Shown: in pieces, positions 48,822 through 58,134 of the stretch
Layout of the letters: every line of letters begins with the position of its first letter
How positions within the stretch are numbered: the first letter of the stretch is position 1
Source of the DNA: Pseudoalteromonas rubra
Lineage (GTDB): Bacteria; Pseudomonadota; Gammaproteobacteria; Enterobacterales; Alteromonadaceae
Assembly: GCF_001482385.1 (NCBI RefSeq)
Contig: NZ_CP013611.1
Location: forward strand, 3,293,501 to 3,357,500
Reading direction: 5' to 3'
Length of the DNA stretch: 64,000 bases
Notes under the pieces: model-generated
What the model saw: only the letters and a program-made list of their open reading frames with translations
Told to the model about the DNA's origin: nothing
Database searches by the model: none
Made by a program: the position numbers and the translations under genes

Positions 48822-50507
48822 ATGCTGAAGAAATCAGTACTGGCTTTAGGGCTTACAAGTGTCTTAAGTGCATGCGGCGGGGGCTCTGATGGTAATGAAA
48901 ATCCGACAATCAGTGTTAGCGTTAACGCCGGCTCGGACATTACCGTCAACGAAAAGACAGAATTTACACTTAAACCTTTGGGTTCACCTTCCGGTGGGGT
49001 GTTTAGCTGGCAGATTGTTTCTGGTCCGGCTGTGGAAGGCTTTCCGCAAGAAGGTGAAGAGCTGGCGGTCACTGCGCCGGATGTAAAAGGAGACAGCGAA
49101 ATAGAGCTTAAGGTGAGCTATATGGCACCTAATGGCACGTCGGCCAGTGACACTCTTATCGTGAAGGTGCTGTCAGTTAATTTACTACCAAGCGCCAAAA
49201 TTACCCAAACTGCACCTGAAGACGGCACCGCAAAATATGCCGATACCATTACCTTGTCTGCGGCAGACTCCAGTGATAATGACGAAAATGGCCGCATCGT
49301 GGCGTACCAATGGAAAATGCTTGAAGGACCCGCCACGGTTAAAGCTGAACGCACCGATCAGGTTACGCTGAGCTTTGTTCATCCCTTATTAGCTGAGGCG
49401 GATACTGTAAAGTGGCAACTAACTGTCACAGATGACGAAGGTGCCAGTGCAACCTCAAGCACGCAACTCTCTTTGGTGGCCAATGATGAATTAGTACTGG
49501 CTAATGCCGGGAGTGATCAACAAGTGCAGGAGCTGGACACCGTAACGCTTGATGCCAGCAAAAGTGTCACGGTTGATGGCCAGTTTTCTTGTCTGTGGGA
49601 GCAGGTGAGCAATGGCAGTACAGTGACGCTGGCTGATGAGCGAGCTTGTAAAACCACGTTTATGGCGCCGCTCAAAAGTGGCAATCAGGCCACCTCAATT
49701 GATTTTAAAGTGACGGTAACCGACAGTGCACAGCGCACTGGTTCAGATACGGTGAACATTGAAATTCTGCCCAAACCCCTGGGTAAGTTGAATGATACCG
49801 GGACCGCCAAGTGTTATAACAACAGTACAGAGATCAGCTGCGGGGACACCGATTTTCCTGGTCAGGACGCCGAGCTCGGACGTGACGCCGTGGTGCAGTT
49901 TCTACCTAAAAGTGGCCAGGGTAACCAGGCCTTTGACTTTACCAAATTCAGTGCTGAATTTGAGCCGTTGACAGCCGATGCCACAGACTTCAGTTGCGTA
50001 CTGGACAACGTGACAGGCTTGATTTGGGAGGTCAAAGAGGTCACCGCAGGGATATTGCCCAATACCAGTGAACGCAATGCGCAAAACCATTATACCTGGT
50101 ATCTCACCGAGGGGGCCAATGTGACACCGGGTGCCGCAAACTCAACGTGTCCACAAGACACACACTGTGGTGTACAAGCTTTGATTAGTGCCGTTAATGA
50201 CGCCAGTTTCTGTGGTGGTAACAACTGGCGTTTACCGACCTATATGGAACTGGCTAATTTGCTGGATCATAATAGTAGTGGTGATTACTTACTCGACCCT
50301 GATTATTTCCCGCATGTTCCGGCTGAAGTTTTGTTAGGCCACCAGTATTACTGGACTACGCAAACCAGTGTGGACGGCACCGATGGCAAAGATGATAACC
50401 TGGTTAGGGCGCTCGTCATTGATATGAAAACAGGTAATGATGTAACACGCAATAAGTCACAGACTGCCTATGTCAGGCTGGTTCGTCGTTACGGGGAGGA
50501 TGACTAA
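48822..50507 (+). CDS. Lipoprotein with three PKD-like domains and a C-terminal DUF1566 domain
   Basis: 561 aa from ATG 48822 (TAGGAG upstream). Signal peptide with lipobox LSAC, mature start CGGGS. Three PKD/cadherin-like beta domains follow, each opening with an NAGSD- or PSAKI-like strand and ending in a VTVTDS-like strand, covering about residues 25-340. The last 200 residues hold a DUF1566 (Lcl-like) domain: GLIWEVKE, then Cys-rich, then NWRLPTYMELANLLD and YVRLVRR. Probably a surface adhesion-type lipoprotein; function unproven. Its stop overlaps the next start (TAATG). Confidence 0.8.
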   Translation: MLKKSVLALGLTSVLSACGGGSDGNENPTISVSVNAGSDITVNEKTEFTLKPLGSPSGGVFSWQIVSGPAVEGFPQEGEELAVTAPDVKGDSEIELKVSYMAPNGTSASDTLIVKVLSVNLLPSAKITQTAPEDGTAKYADTITLSAADSSDNDENGRIVAYQWKMLEGPATVKAERTDQVTLSFVHPLLAEADTVKWQLTVTDDEGASATSSTQLSLVANDELVLANAGSDQQVQELDTVTLDASKSVTVDGQFSCLWEQVSNGSTVTLADERACKTTFMAPLKSGNQATSIDFKVTVTDSAQRTGSDTVNIEILPKPLGKLNDTGTAKCYNNSTEISCGDTDFPGQDAELGRDAVVQFLPKSGQGNQAFDFTKFSAEFEPLTADATDFSCVLDNVTGLIWEVKEVTAGILPNTSERNAQNHYTWYLTEGANVTPGAANSTCPQDTHCGVQALISAVNDASFCGGNNWRLPTYMELANLLDHNSSGDYLLDPDYFPHVPAEVLLGHQYYWTTQTSVDGTDGKDDNLVRALVIDMKTGNDVTRNKSQTAYVRLVRRYGEDD

Positions 50508-51046
50508 TGAATAAAGTGATTCTATCTATCGTCGCGCTGGGTAGTGTGAGCGTTAGTCAGGTCGTCAGTGCATCGCAAATTTGTGCGTCTGAAGGGCCTG
50601 TGCCAGACACAACGCCTTCGGAGCAGTTTGTGGTCAATGCCGATGGCACGGTATGTGATAAACAAACTAATTTGATGTGGCAACGTTGTACATTTGGCCA
50701 GGTGTACAATAGCGAGAGTAGCAGCTGCGATAACGTTGCACAGGAGTTAAGCTGGCAGCAGGCATTACAAATCGCCAGTGCCCAGGAATTTGCGGGTTAC
50801 AATGACTGGCACTTGCCGAATGTGAAGGAGCTCGCCAGTATCGTTGAGCATCGCTGCGTGAAGCCTTCCATTAATGAAACCATTTTTCTGGCGACATTGG
50901 AAAAAAATTACTGGTCCAGTACCACCGTTGAAGGGACACCAACGAATGCCTGGTTGTTTTCTTTTGGGGATGGCAAGGTCAGTAATGTGTTTAACAAAAG
51001 CGCTCAGGCCTATGTCAGGTTGGCCAGATATGCCTTCTGTGAATAG
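50507..51046 (+). CDS. Secreted DUF1566-domain protein
   Basis: 179 aa with a signal peptide (SVSQVVSASQI). The DUF1566 domain has NLMWQRC, NDWHLPNVKELASIVEHRCV, NYWSSTT and AYVRLARYAFC, the same order as the larger protein before it, with several Cys that may form disulfides. Translated by overlap with the lipoprotein gene, so the pair probably act together on the cell surface. No enzymatic motif seen. Confidence 0.8.
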   Translation: MNKVILSIVALGSVSVSQVVSASQICASEGPVPDTTPSEQFVVNADGTVCDKQTNLMWQRCTFGQVYNSESSSCDNVAQELSWQQALQIASAQEFAGYNDWHLPNVKELASIVEHRCVKPSINETIFLATLEKNYWSSTTVEGTPTNAWLFSFGDGKVSNVFNKSAQAYVRLARYAFCE

Positions 51047-51171
51047 CAGCTCCGGTTAATCGTCCTGTGTTCATGCCGTTAGGCGCAAAAATTGGCCAGT
51101 CCTGCCGCAAACTGGTGGGTTGGCCGCATTAAATTTGCTACGCTCACGTTATCTTAAGGTGGAGGTAGCAC

Positions 51172-51948
51172 GTGTTCTCCCTACGTATAATACAATTCCT
51201 ATTACTACCCGTACTGTGGCTGATGTCCACATCGCTTCAGGCTGCCGGAAAATGTGATGTTGAGCTGGGCCATGGTCTGATCATCACGGATTCAGAGATC
51301 CGGATTGTGGATAAAAACCAGACCCGGGTGCAGATTAATAATGACAATCAGCTGCTGATTAAGGGAAAGTGGATCCGTCTGAGTGATCAGGATACGCAAC
51401 TGCTGAACGAGTATGCGCTTGGGATCCGCGATACTGTGCCTGAGCTGGTTAATCTGGCCACCGATGGTGTGAATTTGGGTCTGAGTGCAATAGAGCAGGT
51501 CGTTGAGGGGATGTCTGACAACGACCCTGAGGTGTTAAAAACTCAGCTGCAATATGTTGAGCGTGCCTTGATGGACAAGTTTAAGCGGGGCGAGGACTTC
51601 TATTTTATTGCCCCTCAGTCGCTGTCCAAAATTGATGACTTTTTTACTAAAGAGATCAGCGAGCGTATCCACTCTGCGGTACATGGTTCTTTGGGGGCAA
51701 TTTTAGTGTCGGTAGGGGACGCATTCAAAGCTCGGGAAGGTAACATAGAAGATCGTTTCAGTGATATGGGTCAGCGTATGGAGATCATCTCCAGTGAGAT
51801 AGATAAATCTCTGAAAAAGAAGGCCTATCAGCTGGAAGAAAAAGCCGACGAATACTGTGAGTGCCTGAATGCGCTGGATAAAACAGAAACCCGTCTGCAA
51901 AGCATCGTGCCCAGTCTGGCGGCCTACGATTTAGTTAAGATCCGTTGA
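51172..51948 (+). CDS. yggN: YggN/DUF2884-family periplasmic protein
   Basis: 258 aa starting at a GTG with a strong AAGGTGGAGG six bases away. Signal peptide ends at SLQA (about residue 24). GKCDVELGHGLIITDSEIRIV and the helical region to EEKADEYCECLNALD are typical of YggN. Role unknown. The stop overlaps the convergent amidohydrolase gene by 14 bases. Confidence 0.85.
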   Translation: MFSLRIIQFLLLPVLWLMSTSLQAAGKCDVELGHGLIITDSEIRIVDKNQTRVQINNDNQLLIKGKWIRLSDQDTQLLNEYALGIRDTVPELVNLATDGVNLGLSAIEQVVEGMSDNDPEVLKTQLQYVERALMDKFKRGEDFYFIAPQSLSKIDDFFTKEISERIHSAVHGSLGAILVSVGDAFKAREGNIEDRFSDMGQRMEIISSEIDKSLKKKAYQLEEKADEYCECLNALDKTETRLQSIVPSLAAYDLVKIR

Positions 51949-52777
51949 ATCCATACCAGCGTTTGGCATTGGCATAACTGAGCTGATGCCACAGTTGCTC
52001 ATCGTGTTGGCACAAGGCCTGGTAGCGTTGCCAAAGCGCTTCATAACTATGTTGAATAAGACATACCGGATGGTTTGACGCAAACATCACCCGCTCGTGG
52101 CCAAACAGGGCCAGTAAGCTGTCTAGTTGGGCTTGCAACGGCAAGGACTGGTTCAGCAATTCGTGCCCGGAAAATTTGATGGCGCAGTGCGGTAGCCGTG
52201 ACAGCTTTTTGGCATTGTCCTGCCAATTATCGCCCTGACCGACTAAGCCGCTGTGGTTGAGGACAATCCGCAGTTGTGGCAGTTGGTGCCCAATGTCATA
52301 CAGACGTTGCACTACGTCCTGGCGGGTGAGCTCAAACTGGGCTTCAAAGTGCAACCCACACTCACTGAGATAAGCCAGGTTATCGGCAACCTGGGGATTG
52401 AGCAGGCGTATTGCATCCTGACCTTCAGTAATATCCCGAATGGCAACCAGGTTAGGGTGTTTCAGGGCATCCAATTGGGTGCGAAAGTGTTTGGCCGAGG
52501 CATCTATCTGCGCGTAGCTTACCGCTTTGTAGCGCGGGGCTGGTAATATCTCAGCCAGCCACTCGAGTTCACGTCTTGGCTGGTCGTTATCAAACCCCGC
52601 CTCGATATGTACACACCCCTCAAGGCTAAAACCGCTCAGGTTAAATAGCGCTTCGGGGAGGTGGTCCTGACGGATCAGATCCAGGTTTGGCCAGGGGGGC
52701 GGGGAGTGTTTCAGCCAGTGATATTGACCCTGCTGGAGTGAAAAGAAATGGAGGTGCGGGTCAATAATCTTATTCAT
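51935..52777 (-). CDS. Amidohydrolase-family lactonase-like protein
   Basis: 280 aa TIM-barrel hydrolase. The metal motif is IDPHLHFF near the N-terminus, and HSGLVG and FASNHPVCL near the end match the metal/acid positions of the L-fuconolactonase / L-rhamnono-lactonase branch (PF04909). It overlaps the preceding SDR gene by four bases (ATGA), which suggests a sugar dehydrogenase that makes a lactone and this enzyme that opens it. The sugar is not readable. Confidence 0.75.
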   Translation of the reverse strand: MNKIIDPHLHFFSLQQGQYHWLKHSPPPWPNLDLIRQDHLPEALFNLSGFSLEGCVHIEAGFDNDQPRRELEWLAEILPAPRYKAVSYAQIDASAKHFRTQLDALKHPNLVAIRDITEGQDAIRLLNPQVADNLAYLSECGLHFEAQFELTRQDVVQRLYDIGHQLPQLRIVLNHSGLVGQGDNWQDNAKKLSRLPHCAIKFSGHELLNQSLPLQAQLDSLLALFGHERVMFASNHPVCLIQHSYEALWQRYQALCQHDEQLWHQLSYANAKRWYGFNGS

Positions 52778-53502
52778 CGTGCTGTATATCCGCCGTCTAT
52801 GGTTTGCAAACTGCCAGTAATAAAGCTGGCGTCGGCACTGAGTAAAAACGCCACCAATGCTGCAACTTCATCCGCCTGACCGAGTCGCCCCAGAGGCTGA
52901 AGCGCGGCTTCTTCGGCAACAATCGCTTGCTTATCCGCCCCACTTTTGTCGCAGTAACGGTCGATGGCCTGATGAAACAGGGGGGTCTCTATGGTACCTG
53001 GGCACACTGCATTTGCACGAATATTGTAGCTTGCGTAATCCAGTGCGGTGGTTTTTGCCATAGATGCCAACGCTGCCTTGGTCAGATTGTATGCAAAAGA
53101 GTTAGGTTTGCCAACCAGCGCCTGATCCGAAGAGATCAGTACGATACTGCCATCACCTTGTGTCTTCATGGTTGGCAGCACTGCCTGAATGGCGCTGTAT
53201 GCGCCTTTGACATTCAGGGCAAAAAGTTGATCCAGGGTGTCTTCATCGGTGTCTTCTATGGTGGCGCTGAGATGCTTACCGGCATTCGAGACGAGCGCAT
53301 CAATGCGTCCTGTGGTGGCAATAATCTCAGCAATGGTGCGACGTACAGCGTCGACGTCACTGACGTCACAGTGACGATAGTCACCATGCGCTGCGCTTTG
53401 AATGTCCAGATTAAAAACCTGATAACCCTGATTGAGCAGACGTTCGGCAATGGCTTTACCAATGCCGACGCTGCCACCGGTTACAATGGCAACTTTTTGC
53501 AT
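52774..53502 (-). CDS. Short-chain dehydrogenase/reductase
   Basis: 242 aa classical SDR. The cofactor loop TGGSVGIG is at residues 8-15, NAG follows, catalytic Tyr and Lys are in YNLTKAA, and VCPGTIETP is after the active site. Close in style to sugar dehydrogenases such as L-fucose or glucose dehydrogenases. Co-translated with the lactonase-like gene. Confidence 0.8.
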   Translation of the reverse strand: MQKVAIVTGGSVGIGKAIAERLLNQGYQVFNLDIQSAAHGDYRHCDVSDVDAVRRTIAEIIATTGRIDALVSNAGKHLSATIEDTDEDTLDQLFALNVKGAYSAIQAVLPTMKTQGDGSIVLISSDQALVGKPNSFAYNLTKAALASMAKTTALDYASYNIRANAVCPGTIETPLFHQAIDRYCDKSGADKQAIVAEEAALQPLGRLGQADEVAALVAFLLSADASFITGSLQTIDGGYTAR

Positions 53503-53511
53503 ATCTATTCC

Positions 53512-54006
53512 TTAATGGCTGTGACCGCAACCGCCTTCGGCATGCACATGACCATGTGCGACTTCTTCGGCTGTAGCTTCACGCACAGAGAGAATCTCGA
53601 TGTCGAATGTCAGTGTTTTACCAGCAAACGGGTGGTTCAGATCGCAATCTGCATTGAAGCGGCCCACTTTGATGATTTGTACCTGGTGACGACCCTGATT
53701 TGATTCAACGATCGCGGTCATACCTGGCTTCCAGACTTTGTTGTTGCCCAGACCTTGCAGGTGTTTGATTGGGATGCGCTGAGTCAGTCCTTCCTGGTAT
53801 TCGCCATAGGCGTCTTTTGGCTCCAGCGTTAAGGTCAGTTTATCGCCCGCGGCTTTGCCTTCCAGCCCCGCTTCCAGTCCAGGTAACATGCCTTCGGCAC
53901 CGTGCAGGTAAACGAGTGCGTCTTGTCCGGTGCTGGTTTCCAGCTGCTCATCTGCTTCGCTCAGCGTGTAGTGGAACTCAACCACCGTATTTTTTGCGAT
54001 CTGCAT
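53512..54006 (-). CDS. slyD: FKBP-type peptidyl-prolyl isomerase SlyD
   Basis: 164 aa. N-terminal FKBP core with VVEFHYTLSEADEQLE and ALVYLHGAEGMLPGLEAGLEG, inserted flap domain (about 70-125), and a histidine-rich metal-binding tail (AHGHVHAEGGCGHSH). It is a cytoplasmic folding catalyst and nickel/metal chaperone. Confidence 0.95.
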   Translation of the reverse strand: MQIAKNTVVEFHYTLSEADEQLETSTGQDALVYLHGAEGMLPGLEAGLEGKAAGDKLTLTLEPKDAYGEYQEGLTQRIPIKHLQGLGNNKVWKPGMTAIVESNQGRHQVQIIKVGRFNADCDLNHPFAGKTLTFDIEILSVREATAEEVAHGHVHAEGGCGHSH

Positions 54007-54047
54007 AGTAATCTCTATATTTTCGTAGTGTTGTAGTGACAGGCATT

Positions 54048-55541
54048 CTACGGATCGCGTTTCGGCTTGACCAGTGTTTTTAACTCATCCAGGTAATCTT
54101 TAGAAGCGTCAGTCCCGGCACCTGCTGGTGGTGTTGAAGCGGCTTCAACCGGCAAATGCAGGATCAGTGTATCGCCGGGAGAAAGCAGGCTTTGTGTAGT
54201 CAGCTGATTCCAGTCGAGCAGATCTTTCATTGGTACCTGATACTGACGGCTGACAGCCCACAAAGAATCGCCATCCTGGATCACATGATGCTTTTCATAG
54301 GTTGCCACTTTTGCCGGTCGTTGTTGCTGCAGATAGGGGCTAATCTCATAATCCACTGTAAGATCGTCCTTCGCACGGGCTCTGTGAATAAGGAGCATTT
54401 CGCCAACTCGGATCAGATCCCGGGTTTTGTTATTGAGCTGTTTAAGCTGTGCCACACTGGTATTATGGCGTCTCGCGATGCCATACAAGGTGTCATTGAG
54501 CTTAACCTGATAATGCGTACTGAACTGGCGACGATAGAAGTCAGTGGCAAACAACTGTTGCTGATCCATGGGCAGCAGGACCTTAAATGGGCCATTGGTC
54601 GGGCTTTGGTGGCGCAGATATCCGGGATTGAGTTGATGTAGCCGTTGCTTATCAATATTGAGTAAGCTGGCAAGAATACCAAAATTAAATGGTTGCCCGA
54701 CATCCAATACCGTTGTTTGTGCCTGATTCGCCAAACTGGGGCGTTGCAGCCCGGTCTGGGGGTGTTGCAACAGGTAGCTCAGCGCCAGCAACTTGGGTAC
54801 ATAGTCGGCGGTTTCTCTGGGTAACTTCAGGTCCCAGAAGTGGCTAATGCGATTGTGCTTTTGATTGTAGCGAATGGCCGCTTTGACGCGCCCCTCGCCA
54901 CTATTATAGGCCGCCAATGCATGTAACCAGTTGCCATTAAACCTTTGTCGCAGATACTGTAAATAGTCGAGTGCAGCGTCGGTTGCAGCCAATACGTCCT
55001 GACGCCCATCATACCAGTCATTACTTTGTAACCCGAAGTGGTAAGCGGTGGCATCGACTAACTGCCAGACACCGACAGCCCCCTGGGAAGAGCGTGCCGT
55101 CGGTCGAAAGTCACTTTCGACAAAGGGCAACAAAGCGAGCTCCATAGGTAACTTACGCTGTTCGACTTTCTTCACTATGTGGTAGAGATAAGGGGCAGCA
55201 CGCTCATTGACACTTAACAGGTAATTCGGTTGTGACAGGTACCATTCGACGCGTTTTTGCAGTCGTGCATTGGGCGAGATATCAAAGCTCAGATTCGCCG
55301 CGATGTATTGCCACAACTCCTGATATGCTTGTGACTGCTCGGTGATCGCTGGTAAGGGGGGCGGAGTTTCCGGTTGTGTTGTCACAACGGATGGTGCTGC
55401 CTGGGCTGGCTGATTCAATACCTCAGTGATCTCAGTCGGGGTTGCGTGCTGAGGTGCAGTGCTGAGACATGCCGTCAGCAGCATTGAGCATAATACGATG
55501 ACACCGCAGCGTAACGGGCTAAATACGCGCCACCAAGACAT
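54048..55541 (-). CDS. mltD: Membrane-bound lytic murein transglycosylase D
   Basis: 497 aa lipoprotein (lipobox LTAC, about residue 25). The SLT domain has catalytic Glu in LPFVESDFRPTARSSQGAVGVWQL and AAYNSGEGRV. Two LysM domains follow: YQVKLNDTLYGIARRHNTSV and HVIQDGDSLWAVSRQYQVPM. It cleaves peptidoglycan to give 1,6-anhydromuropeptides. Confidence 0.93.
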   Translation of the reverse strand: MSWWRVFSPLRCGVIVLCSMLLTACLSTAPQHATPTEITEVLNQPAQAAPSVVTTQPETPPPLPAITEQSQAYQELWQYIAANLSFDISPNARLQKRVEWYLSQPNYLLSVNERAAPYLYHIVKKVEQRKLPMELALLPFVESDFRPTARSSQGAVGVWQLVDATAYHFGLQSNDWYDGRQDVLAATDAALDYLQYLRQRFNGNWLHALAAYNSGEGRVKAAIRYNQKHNRISHFWDLKLPRETADYVPKLLALSYLLQHPQTGLQRPSLANQAQTTVLDVGQPFNFGILASLLNIDKQRLHQLNPGYLRHQSPTNGPFKVLLPMDQQQLFATDFYRRQFSTHYQVKLNDTLYGIARRHNTSVAQLKQLNNKTRDLIRVGEMLLIHRARAKDDLTVDYEISPYLQQQRPAKVATYEKHHVIQDGDSLWAVSRQYQVPMKDLLDWNQLTTQSLLSPGDTLILHLPVEAASTPPAGAGTDASKDYLDELKTLVKPKRDP

Positions 55542-55590
55542 AGAAAAATCGGCCTGAAATCCTCATAAGCTTCACTATACTGGCTGACGA

Positions 55591-56556
55591 TTATTTATTC
55601 AAAGCCTTCTTGTGGCTGAGTACTTTAATAGCCTGAGTAAAATGTTGCGTCAGTTGCACTTCATTGTATGCCTGGTTCTGGTACAGAGTAGTAACACGCT
55701 GTGGCATCTGAGTGTTGCTTTGGGCCTGTTGTTGTGCCAGATCCATAAATGTGATTGGCAGTGCCAGTTGTTGTGCTTTGTAGGGCTTACCAAATGCGGG
55801 CATGACCCATTTTAATGTGGGTATGCTTTGCAGGGCTTGCAAACTGTGTTGCCAGGTGGCGTGGCGCACATAGGGAAGCAGGTTTGCACTGTGTCCGGCA
55901 AACAGTGCGCCGTGCTGCGCACTGAATATACTGAGATCATGGCCGCTTTGGCCTTTAAACTGGGTAAGTTGAAGTGTCAGACCACCGAGTTCAAGTGTTC
56001 GGGGTTGTAAGGATGGGGCTGTCAGGGCGATACTCTGGAGTGTTTGCCAGCGGGCCAGCCGTTGCTTGGCTAGCGCTACGCGCTTTTGCCACGGAGTCTG
56101 TTGCTCTGCCGGAAGTTTACTGAGCCGCTGTTCACTGAGTTCGATGCTTTTCGCAAAGTTGGCGAGCTGTGTGTCTAGTGCTGTGCGCATCGTGCGTTCA
56201 TTCAGCTGTGGAGCGTCTGGCAGGTGGACACTGGCATCCGGAAAGGCCTGTTTAAGCAAAGCCAGCCCGGTGAGCTGGCGCGTCTCGCTTGACGTCGCAA
56301 TCAGATGACAGAGCGGGGTAGTGAGGCGCGCCTTAAGTTCATTGATCAGCTGCTCCAGTGCAACAAAATCGCCGTGGCTGTCAATTAGGGCACTGCAGGT
56401 ATTGCCTTCGATTAAAGCCATATTGGGCAAGATATTGCGCGCTTTGGCTTCGGGGGCGATGAGTGTGATCTGTGGGGAAACCGTGTGCCAACTGGCGGCG
56501 ATGACGGGGGGCGTCAGTGTTAGCAGGAGAATGAAAACAGAGAGCAGGCGAAACAC
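55591..56556 (-). CDS. Exported degenerate metallo-beta-lactamase-fold protein
   Basis: 321 aa starting at GTG 56556, directly after the zapA stop, with a signal peptide (about 1-21). The layout resembles quinoprotein-relay metallohydrolases: NMALIEGNTCSALIDSHGD, then a position where HxHxDH is expected but reads ATSSETRQLTG, then GQSGHDLSIF and LFAGHSANLLPYVRHATW in place of the GD...G segment. The main zinc ligands are missing, so it is probably not a zinc hydrolase. Role unknown; it may be a binding protein evolved from one. Confidence 0.55.
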   Translation of the reverse strand: MFRLLSVFILLLTLTPPVIAASWHTVSPQITLIAPEAKARNILPNMALIEGNTCSALIDSHGDFVALEQLINELKARLTTPLCHLIATSSETRQLTGLALLKQAFPDASVHLPDAPQLNERTMRTALDTQLANFAKSIELSEQRLSKLPAEQQTPWQKRVALAKQRLARWQTLQSIALTAPSLQPRTLELGGLTLQLTQFKGQSGHDLSIFSAQHGALFAGHSANLLPYVRHATWQHSLQALQSIPTLKWVMPAFGKPYKAQQLALPITFMDLAQQQAQSNTQMPQRVTTLYQNQAYNEVQLTQHFTQAIKVLSHKKALNK

Positions 56557-56844
56557 CTAATTGCTCTCTACTTGAGTACTGATACGTTGCGTGAGTTGCT
56601 GCAGCGTTTGCTGGGCTTGTTGGGTATCACTTTGCAGTGCCAGCAACTCATGACACAAGTGCAATGCAGCAAGCAACAGGGCGTTGTGATCGCTGCGCAC
56701 GGTGTCGCGTTGACGCATTTCGTCAACCCGGCCATTTAGCAGGTCGACGGCGTCAATCAGCGCTTGTTGTTGTCCTGGCGTACAGGAAAACTGATGGCTT
56801 TTTCCCAGCAGGGTGACGGTGACCTGTTCGGGCGACTCTGACAT
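56557..56844 (-). CDS. zapA: Cell division protein ZapA
   Basis: 95 aa. VTVTLLGKSHQFSCTPGQQQALIDAVDLLNGRV followed by a long C-terminal coiled coil is the ZapA layout. It bundles FtsZ filaments at the septum. Its start overlaps the stop of the TIGR02449-type gene (TAATG). Confidence 0.93.
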   Translation of the reverse strand: MSESPEQVTVTLLGKSHQFSCTPGQQQALIDAVDLLNGRVDEMRQRDTVRSDHNALLLAALHLCHELLALQSDTQQAQQTLQQLTQRISTQVESN

Positions 56845-57086
56845 TAGCCTGCCTGACTAGCACTCTGCAGTTTTTCTAGCAGCCCACTCAGCGTTGAGCT
56901 GGTTTCTTTTTGTTTTTCTTCGCTTTCTAGCACTTCCAGCTGAAGTGTCTCATTTTCGTCAATTAGCTTGCTGTTTTGTTCTTTCAGTGAGTTTACCTGT
57001 TCGGTCAGTGTATTGTTTTGTGCAATAAGTTGATCAATCAGTTGCTCGAGTTGAGGGAGAATTTCTTTCATATTAAATGCGCTCAT
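56844..57086 (-). CDS. TIGR02449-family / ZapB-like coiled-coil protein
   Basis: 80 aa from ATG 57086 (an ATG at 57071 is equally possible). Almost the whole protein is coiled coil with heptads (LEQLIDQLIAQNNTLTEQVNSL). This small gene directly before zapA is typical in gammaproteobacteria and it is thought to be a division-associated partner. Confidence 0.75.
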   Translation of the reverse strand: MSAFNMKEILPQLEQLIDQLIAQNNTLTEQVNSLKEQNSKLIDENETLQLEVLESEEKQKETSSTLSGLLEKLQSASQAG

Positions 57087-57294
57087 TATCACTGTGTTTA
57101 TGTCATGCAAATGTAAAGCAAAGTGGGCTGCAAAGCTAGTGATTAGGGCAGGTTATGCTGATTTTTGTCTCGTTTTGAGCGATAATGACAAATACTAACT
57201 AATTTGTTCATTTATGGTTCAGCTATTGAGGTAACAAAGTGCCTCTACAGGCGCCTATGAGATGAACAATGCCCACCTAAATTAGGAACGGATA

Positions 57295-58131
57295 ATGCTC
57301 AGTTATCGACATTCATTTCATGCAGGTAACCCTGCCGATGTTATTAAACATCTGGTACTGGCACAAGTGCTGGAGTACATGACACGTAAAGACAAGCCTT
57401 TTGATTATATAGACACGCATTCAGGTGCTGGACTGTTTGAACTCGCGGCCAAAGATGCACAAAAGACGCAAGAGTATTTACAGGGCATTGCCAAGTTGTG
57501 GGCGTATGCCGGTCAGGTCAATGCCATTCGTGATTATGTGGATGTCGTCAAGTCACTGAACCAGGATACACTGGCGTATTATCCTGGATCACCAAAAGTC
57601 GCTGAACAGTTTCTGCGTAAACAGGATAAAGGTTGGTTTTTTGAGCTGCATCCGCAGGATCTGAAGTTGCTGGAAAAAAACACCGGGCATAAGCGTTCTT
57701 TGCGTGTGAAAGGCGAAGATGGTTTTAAGGGCTTAATGGGACTGGTACCCCCTCAATCTCGCCGTGCCTGTGTGCTGATGGACCCGCCTTATGAAATAAA
57801 GTCGGATTATGAAGTGGCTGCTCGCTCAATCATCAAAGCGCACAAACGTTTTGCGTCAGGTACTTATATGATTTGGTATCCAGTGGTCGAGCGCGCCCGG
57901 ATCGATCAGATGGAGCAAACCCTGATTGAATCTGGGGTGCGGAATATTCAGTTGTTTGAACTGGCTACTGAAGCCGATACTGAGGAACGGGGTATGACGG
58001 CGTCGGGCATGATAGTTATCAACCCACCCTGGACCCTTAAAGCGATAATGGATGAAGTGCTGCCTGAGCTTGTTCAGCACCTGTCTTCAGAAACGGGGTT
58101 TTTCCGCAGCGAACAGCTGGTGGCGGAATAA
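57295..58131 (+). CDS. rlmJ: 23S rRNA (adenine-N6)-methyltransferase RlmJ
   Basis: 278 aa. LSYRHSFHAGNPADVIKHL at the start, FDYIDTHSGAGLF as SAM site and the catalytic VLMDPPYEIKSDY (DPPY) identify RlmJ, which methylates A2030 of 23S rRNA. AAATTAGGAACGG is the ribosome-site area. Divergent from zapA across about 200 bases. Confidence 0.96.
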   Translation: MLSYRHSFHAGNPADVIKHLVLAQVLEYMTRKDKPFDYIDTHSGAGLFELAAKDAQKTQEYLQGIAKLWAYAGQVNAIRDYVDVVKSLNQDTLAYYPGSPKVAEQFLRKQDKGWFFELHPQDLKLLEKNTGHKRSLRVKGEDGFKGLMGLVPPQSRRACVLMDPPYEIKSDYEVAARSIIKAHKRFASGTYMIWYPVVERARIDQMEQTLIESGVRNIQLFELATEADTEERGMTASGMIVINPPWTLKAIMDEVLPELVQHLSSETGFFRSEQLVAE

Positions 58132-58134
58132 GTT

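Noticed and set aside
52927..53703. 258-residue plus-strand frame opposite the SDR and slyD genes
   Set aside because: It is antisense to two clearly identified genes and reads as Cys/His/Gly-rich shadow translation.
56557..56600. 6S RNA expected after zapA
   Set aside because: The next gene begins at the zapA stop, leaving no room for the RNA.
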